Shown here: positions 27,254 through 35,658 of the stretch, piece by piece | How positions within the stretch are numbered: position 1 is the stretch's first letter | Layout of the letters: every line of letters starts with the position of its first letter | Assembly: GCF_019160155.1 (NCBI RefSeq) | Contig: NZ_JAFNIH010000019.1 | Coordinates: 186,001 to 250,000, forward strand | Direction of reading: 5' to 3' | DNA: 64,000 nucleotides | DNA from: Pinisolibacter aquiterrae | Lineage (GTDB): Bacteria > Pseudomonadota > Alphaproteobacteria > Rhizobiales > Ancalomicrobiaceae | The notes under the pieces: generated by a model | The model's input: only the letters and a program-made list of their open reading frames with translations | Told to the model about the DNA's origin: nothing | Database searches by the model: none | Made by a program: the position numbers and the translations under genes

Positions 27254-28852
27254 ATGAAACGGACCCTCACCACCGGCGCCGCAACGCTTCTGGCGATGCT
27301 CGCCCTCGGCGCCACGGCGCTCCAGGCCAAGACGCTGGTCTATTGTTCGGAAGGCAGTCCCGAGAACTTCACGCCGGCGCTGAACACCACCGGCACCTCC
27401 TTCGACGCCGCGCGGCCCGTCTTCAACCAGCTCGTCGAATTCGAGCGCGGCTCGACCAACGTGGTCCCCGGCCTCGCCGAGAAGTGGGACATCTCCGCCG
27501 ACGGCCTCACCGTCACCTTCCATCTGCGCAAGGGCGTGAAGTTCCACACCGGCGTCAACGGCTTCAAGCCGACCCGCGACTTCAACGCCGACGACGTGTT
27601 GTTCTCGTTCAACCGCCAGTGGAAGGACGACAACCCGTACCACAAGATTTCCGGCGGCGCCTACGACTACTTCTCCGACATGGACATGCCGAAGCTGCTG
27701 AAGTCCGTCGAGAAGGTCGACGACTACACCGTCAAGATGGTGCTGACCGAGCCCAACGTGACGATCATGGCCAACCTCGCCATGGACTTCATGACCATCC
27801 AGTCGGCCGAATACGCGGACTATCTGCTGAAGAAGGGCACCCCCGAGCAGTTCGACCAGATTCCGGTCGGCACCGGCCCGTTCTCCTTCGTCGCCTATCA
27901 GAAGGACGCGGTGATCCGCTACAAGGCCTTCGCGCCCTATTGGGGCGGCAAGTCCAAGTTCGACGATCTCGTCTACGCCATCACGGGTGACGCCACCTCG
28001 CGCTACGCCAAGCTCAAGAAGGGCGAGTGCAACGTGATGTTCGGCCCGAACCCGGCCGACCTCGAGGCGATCGGCAAGGACACCTCGCTGAAGCTGATGA
28101 GCCAGCCCGGCCTCAACATCGCCTATTGGGCCTTCAATCTGGAGAAGCCGCCCTTCGACAAGAAGGAAGTGCGTCAGGCCTTCGCCATGGCGATCGACAA
28201 GGCGGCGATCATCAAGGACGTCTTCCAGGGTGCCGGTCAGGCCGCCAAGAACCTGATCCCGCCGACCATCTGGTCCTACAACGACAAGATCGTCGACTAC
28301 CCCTACGATCCGGCCAAGGCCAAGAAGATGCTCGAGGACGCCGGCGTCAAGCTGCCGCTCGACGTCGACCTCTGGTACATGCCCAAGCAGCGCCCCTACA
28401 ACCCGAACGGCAAGCGCATCGGCGAGATGATGCAGGCCGACCTCGCCAAGGTCGGCGTCAACGCCAAGCTCGTGACCTACGAGTGGGGCGAGTATCGCAA
28501 GCGCATGCAGCAGGGCGAGCACATGACCGGCCAGCTCGGCTGGACCGGCGACAACGGCGACCCGGACAACTTCTTCTTCCTGCTCGGCTGCTCGGCCGCC
28601 CGTCCCGGCGGTCAGAACCTGTCCAAGTGGTGCGACAAGGGCTTCGACGACCGTCTGAACGAGGCCAAGAAGCTCACCGACAAGGCCGCCCGCACCAAGC
28701 TCTACGAAGAGATGCAGCAGATCGCCCACGACGAGATGCCGACCTACTACATCGCCCACTCGGTGGTGTTCGAGGCGACCACCAAGAACGTGGTCGGCTA
28801 CAAGATCTCGCCGTTCGGCCGTCACGAGTTCTACGGCGTCGAGATCCAGTGA
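27254..28852 (+). CDS. dppA: Dipeptide ABC transporter substrate-binding protein
   Basis: This is the periplasmic receptor of a dipeptide-type ABC importer (cluster 5). The 532-residue product has a Sec signal peptide (TLTTGAATLLAMLALGATALQA) and the mature start KTLVYCSEGSPENFTPAL that is typical of DppA. It has VPGLAEKWDISADGLTVTFHLRKGVKFH and the C-terminal GWTGDNGDPDNFF segment; the single disulfide (LLGCSAARPGG...KWCDKG) is also visible. GGAG precedes ATG 27254. It leads dppABCDF, with a hairpin after it that probably stabilises the dppA message. Confidence 0.95.
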   Translation: MKRTLTTGAATLLAMLALGATALQAKTLVYCSEGSPENFTPALNTTGTSFDAARPVFNQLVEFERGSTNVVPGLAEKWDISADGLTVTFHLRKGVKFHTGVNGFKPTRDFNADDVLFSFNRQWKDDNPYHKISGGAYDYFSDMDMPKLLKSVEKVDDYTVKMVLTEPNVTIMANLAMDFMTIQSAEYADYLLKKGTPEQFDQIPVGTGPFSFVAYQKDAVIRYKAFAPYWGGKSKFDDLVYAITGDATSRYAKLKKGECNVMFGPNPADLEAIGKDTSLKLMSQPGLNIAYWAFNLEKPPFDKKEVRQAFAMAIDKAAIIKDVFQGAGQAAKNLIPPTIWSYNDKIVDYPYDPAKAKKMLEDAGVKLPLDVDLWYMPKQRPYNPNGKRIGEMMQADLAKVGVNAKLVTYEWGEYRKRMQQGEHMTGQLGWTGDNGDPDNFFFLLGCSAARPGGQNLSKWCDKGFDDRLNEAKKLTDKAARTKLYEEMQQIAHDEMPTYYIAHSVVFEATTKNVVGYKISPFGRHEFYGVEIQ

Positions 28853-28875
28853 TCGCGGCGAAGCTCTGAACCCAA

Positions 28876-28904
28876 CCCCCGGCGAAACGTCCCTTCGCCG
28901 GGGG
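28876..28904 (+). terminator. Intercistronic hairpin between dppA and dppB
   Basis: CCCCCGGCGAA pairs perfectly with TTCGCCGGGGG around a 7-base loop. No T tract follows, so it looks like a partial terminator or 3'-end stabiliser that lets dppA exceed the permease genes. Confidence 0.7.
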
Positions 28905-28939
28905 TCTCGCATTCGAAGCAGGAGTGGGAGTCTCCATCC

Positions 28940-29950
28940 ATGCTGGCCTTCGTCCTGCGCCGCATCGCATTGACGGTCCCGACGCTGTTCGCGTTGAGCT
29001 TTCTCACCTTCGTGGCGATCCGCCTCGTCCCCGGCGACCCGATCGAGGTGCGGCGCGGCGAACGCGGCATTTCGCCCGAGCGCCTCGAGTTCTTCCGCCA
29101 CGAACTGGGTCTCGACCAGCCGGTGTGGAAGCAGTTCCTGGATTACATCTGGGGCCTCATGCACGGCGACTTCGGCGTCTCGATCATCTCTCAGGACTCG
29201 GTCTTGCGGGAGTTCCTCACCCTCTTCCCCGCGACCCTCGAACTGTCGCTCTTCGCCATGCTGTTCGCGGTCGTCTTCGGTGTGCCCTTCGGCGTGCTGG
29301 CGGCGGTCAAGCGCGGTTCGGTCTTCGACCACGGCCTGATGGGCGTGGCGCTGTTCGGCTATTCGATGCCGGTGTTCTGGTGGGGTCTGCTCCTGGTCCT
29401 GTTCTTCTCGGTGACGCTGGATCTGACCCCGGTCTCCGGCCGCATCGACCTGCTCTACTATTTCGAGCCGGTCACCGGCTTCATGACCGTCGACAGCCTG
29501 CTCTCCGGTCAGGAGGGCGCCTTCTCCTCGGCGCTGTCGCATCTGGTGCTGCCGGCGATCGTGCTCGGCACCATCCCGCTCGCGGCCATCGCCCGCATGA
29601 CCCGCTCCTCGATGCTCGAGGTGCTGGAGGAGGACTACGTCCGCACCGCCCGCGCCAAGGGCCTCTCGCCCTTCCGGGTGATCGGCCTCCACGCGCTCCG
29701 CAACGCGCTGATTCCGGTGGTGACCACCATCGGCCTCCAGGGCGGCACCATGCTCGCCGGCGCGGTCCTGACCGAAACCATCTTCGCCTGGCCCGGCGTC
29801 GGCAAATGGCTGATCGAGTCGATCTTCCGTCGCGACTATCCGGCGCTTCAGGGCGGGGTCCTGCTCATCTCGACCCTCCTGGTGCTCGTCAACATGACCG
29901 TCGATATTCTCAACGCCGTCATCAACCCGCGGATCCGCCATGGCCGATGA
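28940..29950 (+). CDS. dppB: Dipeptide ABC transporter permease DppB
   Basis: The 336-residue inner-membrane permease has six hydrophobic segments, an N-terminal MLAFVLRRIALTVPTLFALS signature of the DppB/OppB group, and the EAA loop (RTARAKGLSPFRVIGLHALRNALIPVV) that contacts the ATPases. It overlaps the start of dppC by 11 bases. Confidence 0.95.
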   Translation: MLAFVLRRIALTVPTLFALSFLTFVAIRLVPGDPIEVRRGERGISPERLEFFRHELGLDQPVWKQFLDYIWGLMHGDFGVSIISQDSVLREFLTLFPATLELSLFAMLFAVVFGVPFGVLAAVKRGSVFDHGLMGVALFGYSMPVFWWGLLLVLFFSVTLDLTPVSGRIDLLYYFEPVTGFMTVDSLLSGQEGAFSSALSHLVLPAIVLGTIPLAAIARMTRSSMLEVLEEDYVRTARAKGLSPFRVIGLHALRNALIPVVTTIGLQGGTMLAGAVLTETIFAWPGVGKWLIESIFRRDYPALQGGVLLISTLLVLVNMTVDILNAVINPRIRHGR

Positions 29951-30827
29951 CGTCGCCCTCGCCCCCCCTTCGCCGGCCCGTGCCCTCTGGGCGGACTTCG
30001 CGGTCAATCGCGGCGCGGTCCTCGGCCTCGCCGTGCTGTGCACCATCCTGATCATCGCCGCCTTCGCCGACGTGATCGCCCTGCACGACCCGATGATCCA
30101 GTTCCGCGAGCACGTGCTCCAGCCGCCGGTCTGGGCGGCGGGCGGCTCGTGGGAGTTCCCGCTCGGCACCGACGACGTCGGCCGCGACCTGATGGCGCGC
30201 ATCGTCCACGGCGCCCGCTTCTCGCTCTTCATCGGCTTCTCGGTGGTGGTGGTGTCGCTCGCCGTCGGCGTCTGCCTCGGCCTCGCCAGCGCCTTCATGG
30301 GCGGCCTCGTCGACACGCTGATCTCGCGAGTGATGGATCTGATCATGTCGGTGCCGAGCCTGGTGCTCGCCATCGTCGTCATCGCGATCATCGGCCCGTC
30401 GCTCGCCAACACGATCGTCGCGGTGACCGTGGTCTACATGCCGCGCTACGTGCGCATCGTCCGCGCCACCGCCCAGGCCGAACTCGCCAAGGACTATGTC
30501 ACCGCGAGCCGCGCCTGCGGCGTCGGCCCGTTCCGCCTCGCCTTCGTGACGGTGCTGCCGAACTGTCTGGCGCCGCTGATCGTCCAGGCCGCGCTCGGCA
30601 TCTCCGACGCCATCCTCGAGGCGGCCGCCCTCGGCTTCCTCGGCCTCGGCGCCCAGCCGCCGACGCCGGAATGGGGCGCCATGCTCTCCTCCGCGCGCGA
30701 GTTCATCCAGCGCGCGCCCCATGTGGTGACCCTGCCCGGCCTCGCCATCCTGATCACCGTGGTGTCGATCAATCTCATGGGCGACGGCCTGCGCGACGCC
30801 CTCGACCCCAAACTCAAGCGGAGCTGA
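29940..30827 (+). CDS. dppC: Dipeptide ABC transporter permease DppC
   Basis: The 295-residue second permease has an N-terminal membrane helix, a periplasmic loop with the family signature FPLGTDDVGRDLMARIVHGAR, and the EAA loop YVTASRACGVGPFRLAFVTV. Four bases separate it from dppD. Confidence 0.95.
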   Translation: MADDVALAPPSPARALWADFAVNRGAVLGLAVLCTILIIAAFADVIALHDPMIQFREHVLQPPVWAAGGSWEFPLGTDDVGRDLMARIVHGARFSLFIGFSVVVVSLAVGVCLGLASAFMGGLVDTLISRVMDLIMSVPSLVLAIVVIAIIGPSLANTIVAVTVVYMPRYVRIVRATAQAELAKDYVTASRACGVGPFRLAFVTVLPNCLAPLIVQAALGISDAILEAAALGFLGLGAQPPTPEWGAMLSSAREFIQRAPHVVTLPGLAILITVVSINLMGDGLRDALDPKLKRS

Positions 30828-30831
30828 GCCC

Positions 30832-31835
30832 ATGCCTCTGCTCGAGATCGAAAACCTCTCCGTCGACTTCGAGACCCGCGCCGGCGGCCTGTTCCGGGCC
30901 GTCGATCGCGTCTCGCTGAAGGTGGAACCGCGCGAGATCGTCTCCGTCGTCGGCGAGTCGGGCTCCGGCAAGTCGGTCGCCATGCTCGCGGTCATGGGCC
31001 TCCTGCCCAAGACCGCCCGCGTCACCGCCGATCGCCTCGCCTTCGAGGGCGAGAACCTGCTCGGCCTGACGCCCGCCGCTCGGCGCAAGCTGGTCGGCAA
31101 GGACATCGCGATGATCTTCCAAGAGCCGATGTCGTCGCTGAACCCGTGTTTCACGGTCGGCTTCCAGATCGGCGAGGCGCTCGCCACCCACCTCGGCATG
31201 GGCCGCGCCGCCCGCCGCGCCCGGGCGATCGAACTCCTCGAGCAGGTCGGCATCCCCTCGCCCGAGAGCCGCCTGTCGGCCTTCCCCCATCAGCTCTCCG
31301 GCGGCATGAGCCAGCGCGTGATGATCGCCATGGCGATCGCCTGCTCGCCCAAGCTCCTCATCGCCGACGAACCCTCGACCGCCCTCGACGTCACCATCCA
31401 GGCCCAGATCCTCGATCTCCTGGTGCGGCTGCGCGACGAGAAGGACATGGCGCTGGTGCTGATCACCCACGACATGGGCGTCGTCGCCGAGACCGCCGAA
31501 CGGGTGGTCGTGCAATATGCCGGCCGTCAGGTCGAGGAGGCGACCACGGTCGATCTCTTCCGCGACCCGCATCACCCCTATACCGCCGCCCTCCTCGCCG
31601 CCCTGCCCGAGCGCGCCACCGAGAAGCGCCTGCCCGCCATCCCCGGCGTCGTGCCCGGTCAATGGGATCGCCTCGAGGGCTGCATGTTCGCGCCGCGCTG
31701 CGACTTCGCCACGCCGCTGTGCTCGACCACGCGCCCGTCCCGCGCCGCGCCCGAGCTCGGCTACGCCCTCTGCCACACGCCGTTGGTCGCCGGCCGCCCG
31801 ACCGAGCGAACCGCCCGCCGCGAGGAGCTTCCGGC

Positions 31836-31839
<4 letters not shown>
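30832..31839 (+). CDS. dppD: Dipeptide ABC transporter ATP-binding protein DppD
   Basis: The 335-residue ATPase has Walker [10 protein letters not shown]-loop [11 protein letters not shown], signature [14 protein letters not shown], Walker [13 protein letters not shown], and the C-terminal oligopeptide-transporter domain with cysteines ([16 protein letters not shown]) of the kind that binds an iron-sulfur cluster in DppD. It overlaps dppF by four bases. Confidence 0.95.
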
Positions 31840-32834
<995 letters not shown>

Positions 32835-32880
32835 CCGCCTCCGGGCACGGCGCCCGGGGTACCCGGGGTGCCGGGCCGCT

Positions 32881-33359
32881 TCAGGCGCGGCGCGATGTTG
32901 TGGCGACGAGCTGCGCCGCGTCGAGGGCCTCGGCCCTCTCTTCCGGCGTCGCCTCGGAGCCGAGCACGCGGATCATCGCGTCCTCGCCCGACAGCCCGTT
33001 GGGCGAGACCCGCGAGAAGCCGACCATGTCCTGCGTCAACCGGCCGCCCTCGCGCCCGCCGGCGCCGCCGAAGGCAGAGAGTCCGGTCTGCCGGCCCGCC
33101 CGCGCCGGGCCGATGTCCTCCATGCCGACGATGACGAAATGGGTCCCGCCGGCCGCGAGCGTCGTCTCCGCCGCCTTGAGTAGAACGAAGTCCTGAGCCG
33201 TCGCCGCCTCGGTCAGCGCACTGGCGCGCCCGGAGATGCGCCAGACGTCGTCGGTCATCTTGGAGGCGCGCACGCCCCCCTCACCGGCCCCAACTCCGGA
33301 TACCGCGACGCGCACCCGCCCAGACCCAGAGTCACCGCCGACACCACACCCCAGCGCAT
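32881..33359 (-). pseudogene. CC0125-like lipoprotein, broken by a one-base frameshift
   Basis: Two reading frames together form one lipoprotein. The first, from ATG 33359, encodes a lipoprotein signal with a lipobox (MRWGVVSAVTLGLGGCASRY) and stops soon after. The second carries the conserved domain (DDVWRISGRASALTEAATAQ, then FVLLKAAETTLAAGGTHFVI) and runs to 32881. The frames join at a run of six G on the minus strand (33275-33280), where one extra G would restore a protein of about 159 residues. The domain resembles CC0125/CC1285-type alphaproteobacterial lipoproteins. It may be a real inactivation, a phase-variable run or a sequencing error. If only the second frame is used, ATG 33258 is the first Met. 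Confidence 0.62.
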
Positions 33360-33519
33360 GCCACACCTCGACTGCCGAGGATCACAGCCTGAGGCAGCAG
33401 AATGAGGCACCGGAGGCGAGTCCGACAAACGCCCATACCCGCCCCGCGCCCCGCCGGCGCGGCGAGCGCGACGCGAGGCGACGGTGAGAGGACGCGGGGA
33501 TCGGCGGCCCCGAAACGCC

Positions 33520-33545
33520 GAAGGCCACCCCGAGGGGTGGCCTTC
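33520..33545 (-). terminator. Terminator downstream of tRNA-His
   Basis: GAAGGCCACCCC-GA-GGGGTGGCCTTC is a perfect 12-bp stem, followed on the minus strand by GGCGTTTCGG. It lies 23 bases after the tRNA-His 3' end. Confidence 0.78.
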
Positions 33546-33568
33546 GCAACCGGCGCTTCCGCCGCGAA

Positions 33569-33645
33569 TGGTACAGCTGGGTGGACTCGAACCACCGACC
33601 TTCGGAGCCACAATCCGACGCTCTAACCAACTGAGCTACAGCTGC
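33569..33645 (-). tRNA. tRNA-His (GTG)
   Basis: The 77-base gene folds as a standard cloverleaf: acceptor GCAGCTG with CAGCTGT, D stem GCTC/GAGC, anticodon stem TCGGA/TCCGA around loop TTGTGGC (anticodon GTG), T arm GGTGG-TTCGAGT-CCACC, and an encoded CCA. The base before G1 is T, so there is no encoded G-1; the discriminator is A73 and G1 pairs with U72. This is the known alphaproteobacterial form of tRNA-His. Confidence 0.96.
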
Positions 33646-33753
33646 ATGTCTCGCGACCGCGCTCCTCATAGGGGCTGACGACGCACTTGGCAAGCCCCGT
33701 TCGTTCCTGTCCACACCCGACGTGATCCCCCCGCCCCGCGACGCCCCGAAACG

Positions 33754-33785
33754 ACGACGCCGCCCCCCGGGGGGAGCGGCGTCGT
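33754..33785 (-). terminator. Terminator of phasin gene 1
   Basis: ACGACGCCGC and GCGGCGTCGT form a perfect 10-bp stem around a C/G-rich loop, followed on the minus strand by CGTTTCGG. It lies 33 bases after the phasin stop. Confidence 0.75.
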
Positions 33786-33817
33786 GAGCACGTTCGAACG
33801 TCGGTCCGGCCGATCGA

Positions 33818-34522
33818 TCAGTCCTTCTTGAGGACCTCGAGCGTCTTGCCGAGCACGTCCTTGGCCGGCTTGGCGGCGTCGCCGGCGAGCTTGGTGGCCA
33901 TCTCCTGGAGTTCCTTGGCCTGAGCGCTGAGCGCCTCGTACTGCTGGCGCAGGAAGGTCGACTGCAGCTCGATCGCCTCGGCGAAGGTCTTCACGCCGAG
34001 CATGTCCTTGGCATGGCCGAGGGTGGCGTCGGAATTGGCCTTGGCCGCGTCGATCGACTTGGAGCTGAATTCGATGGCGCCGGCGCGGGTGGTCTCGTAG
34101 GCGTCTTCCATCGCGTCGGTGGTCTCTTCGGCCACCACCTTCAGCTTCTCGTAATTGGTCTTGGCCTGGGCGACGGCCTTCTCGGCGAACTCGCGCAGAG
34201 CCGCCGGGATCTCGGCTTCGGTCAGCGCGGTGACGTCGAACTTGGGAACGTCGAACTTGGGCAGGTCGAAGGTCGGGAACTCGAACTTCGGCAGGTCGAA
34301 CTTGGGCAGCTCGAACTTCGGGAACTCGAACCCGGCGAAGGGCGCGGCCGCCGCCTTGGGCGCGGCCGCGGCGGGAGCCGCGACGACCGGAGCGGGCGCG
34401 GGCACGGGCGCCGGCGCCTCGACGGCCTCGGGGGCCGGGGCGGCGGCGGAGACTTCCGCCGGCTTGGCGGCCGGAGCGGCCTTGGTGGTGCGCTTGATCG
34501 GGGTCTTCGCCTGGGTCGTCAT
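33818..34522 (-). CDS. Phasin with pentapeptide repeats
   Basis: Phasins coat polyhydroxyalkanoate granules. The 234-residue product has an Ala/Pro-rich N-terminus and then seven tandem copies of F-[DE]-x-P-[KT] (residues 65-97: FEFPK, FELPK, FDLPK, FEFPT, FDLPK, FDVPK, FDV). A helical phasin domain follows (about 105-225, FAEKAVAQAKTNYEKLKVVA and QSTFLRQQYEALSAQAKELQ). The repeats are unusual; their amphipathic F/P/K pattern suggests a surface-binding segment. Two TTGC-N3-GCAA sites upstream suggest control by PhaR. Confidence 0.88.
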   Translation of the reverse strand: MTTQAKTPIKRTTKAAPAAKPAEVSAAAPAPEAVEAPAPVPAPAPVVAAPAAAAPKAAAAPFAGFEFPKFELPKFDLPKFEFPTFDLPKFDVPKFDVTALTEAEIPAALREFAEKAVAQAKTNYEKLKVVAEETTDAMEDAYETTRAGAIEFSSKSIDAAKANSDATLGHAKDMLGVKTFAEAIELQSTFLRQQYEALSAQAKELQEMATKLAGDAAKPAKDVLGKTLEVLKKD

Positions 34523-34693
34523 GCCTCGTCTCTCCTGAATGTCGTTCTGGTTCGGGCTCGGTGATCGGATCGTCCGCCGCCGGACGTCGTCGGAGGGGGC
34601 GCCCGCTGGGGCACGCCGGGCGTCGCGAGCCCGTTCATCCGCGCGAGGAGAACCGAGCTCCTCGAGGACGGTCGGATTCTACGGCAACCAATA

Positions 34694-34722
34694 TTGCGTT
34701 GCAACAATATATTGCATCGCAA
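34694..34722 (-). promoter_or_regulatory. Tandem PhaR-like operators before phasin 1
   Basis: TTGC-GTT-GCAA (34694-34704) and TTGC-ATC-GCAA (34712-34722) are two dyads of the same form, 18 bases apart, in an AT-rich island. PhaR (AniA) represses phasin genes by binding TGC/GCA-type dyads and is released by polyhydroxyalkanoate; the assignment is an inference. Confidence 0.6.
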
Positions 34723-34771
34723 TATCTACATCCGGGTTACTCCGTATTCGGAACGACCCGCCGAAAGACGT

Positions 34772-34806
34772 GAAGGGCGGAGGCATCCGCGATGCCCCCG
34801 CCCTTC
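34772..34806 (-). terminator. Terminator of phasin gene 2
   Basis: GAAGGGCGG-a-GGCATC pairs with GATGCC-c-CCGCCCTTC around CGC. On the minus strand the hairpin is followed by ACGTCTTTCGG. It lies 37 bases after the phasin 2 stop. Confidence 0.75.
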
Positions 34807-34842
34807 CGAAATCCCCCGAAGGGACCGGCAGAACCGAGAGCC

Positions 34843-35226
34843 TCAGCCCTTGGTGACCTTCTCGGTGATCGAGGAGACGGTCTTGGCGGCGGCGTCGCCG
34901 ATCTGACGGACCTGCTCGCCGAAGGAGGCGGCCTGGGCCTTCAGGAACTCGCCCTGGAGGGTCAGCAGTTCCTGGGCGTCCTTGGCCTTGATCAGCTTCT
35001 GCGCATGGTCGAACGCGGCCGAAAGGTTGGCCTCGGCCAGCGACAGGACCTTCTTGTTGAGATCGAGCGCGCCGGACTGAACTTCCGCGGACGAGGTCTC
35101 GACCTTGTCGACCGCCTTGTGGGACGCGGCGAGGAACTCGTCGACCGCCTTCTTGGCCTGCTCGACGCTCTTCTCGGCGAAGGTGCGGATCTGCTCGGGG
35201 ATCTCGAAGGTCTTCTCAGCAGCCAT
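34843..35226 (-). CDS. Phasin family protein
   Basis: The 127-residue product is a compact helical phasin domain without extensions: EKTFEIPEQIRTFAEKSVEQ, HKAVDKVETSSAEVQSGALD, QELLTLQGEFLKAQAASFGE. It would coat polyhydroxybutyrate granules with the neighbouring larger phasin. A good ribosome site (GGAGAG) precedes ATG 35226. A PhaR-like CTGC-N3-GCAA dyad lies 150 bases upstream. Confidence 0.88.
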   Translation of the reverse strand: MAAEKTFEIPEQIRTFAEKSVEQAKKAVDEFLAASHKAVDKVETSSAEVQSGALDLNKKVLSLAEANLSAAFDHAQKLIKAKDAQELLTLQGEFLKAQAASFGEQVRQIGDAAAKTVSSITEKVTKG

Positions 35227-35374
35227 GTGTCTCTCCTCGGCCGGTCTCCGCCGGCGCGCGTCCCGGGTTCGAAACACCGTTCGAACCGATCGTTTTCGTT
35301 CGGCGGTCTCGATCCGCCCGTCGCTCGCGAAGCCTACGCCCCGACCGACGGGAAGATCACTAGCAGATCTCATG

Positions 35375-35385
35375 CTGCAGTGCAA
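35375..35385 (-). promoter_or_regulatory. PhaR-like operator before phasin 2
   Basis: CTGC-AGT-GCAA matches the YTGC-N3-GCAA form seen twice before phasin 1. It lies 150 bases upstream of the phasin 2 start. Confidence 0.5.
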
Positions 35386-35501
35386 CATAATCTTCCGTCG
35401 GGGCGTATTTTTCTCGAGGCCCTCACGCCGATTAACCCTTCGACGCGAAGCTCGGGGGCGGACCGCCCTGCCAGGTGGACCCGACGGCGGTTTAGACTAT
35501 A

Positions 35502-35516
35502 TTAACGGGAGGTTAA
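35502..35516 (+). promoter_or_regulatory. CtrA box upstream of the PdhS-like kinase
   Basis: TTAA-CGGGAGG-TTAA is a perfect full CtrA site on the plus strand. Transcription from a promoter centred here would start around 35540, which favours translation from ATG 35659 rather than 35527. Confidence 0.72.
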
Positions 35517-35658
35517 TGACATCATCATGATGGGCGGGACGTCTCGACGAGATCGCTCCCACCGACGTCTCGGCAGGCCCGAGACGTCTCGAGACGAAGG
35601 CGGCGACGTCTGTTCCGAACACTTCGGACCGGCCGCCGGTGTAGAGGCGTTGGCGACG

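Larger units (their letters stand above)
34523..34842. other. Phasin 1 upstream region
   Basis: No gene lies in these 320 bases. They contain the phasin 1 promoter area, the AT-rich PhaR-like sites at 34694 and 34712, and the phasin 2 terminator at 34772. Confidence 0.6.
35227..35658. other. Region between phasin 2 and the PdhS-like kinase
   Basis: No gene is assigned here. It holds the phasin 2 promoter with a PhaR-like site at 35375. On the other side are the CtrA box at 35502 and a leader with three GACGTCTCG repeats (35538, 35564, 35583), the last inside the palindrome CGAGACGTCTCG. If the kinase starts at the upstream ATG 35527 instead, this leader is coding. Confidence 0.5.

Noticed and set aside
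27008-30412. A 1134-codon minus-strand frame antisense to dppA and dppB.
   Set aside because: The plus strand carries well-conserved transporter proteins. The antisense product is low-complexity His/Asp/Arg sequence with no family features.
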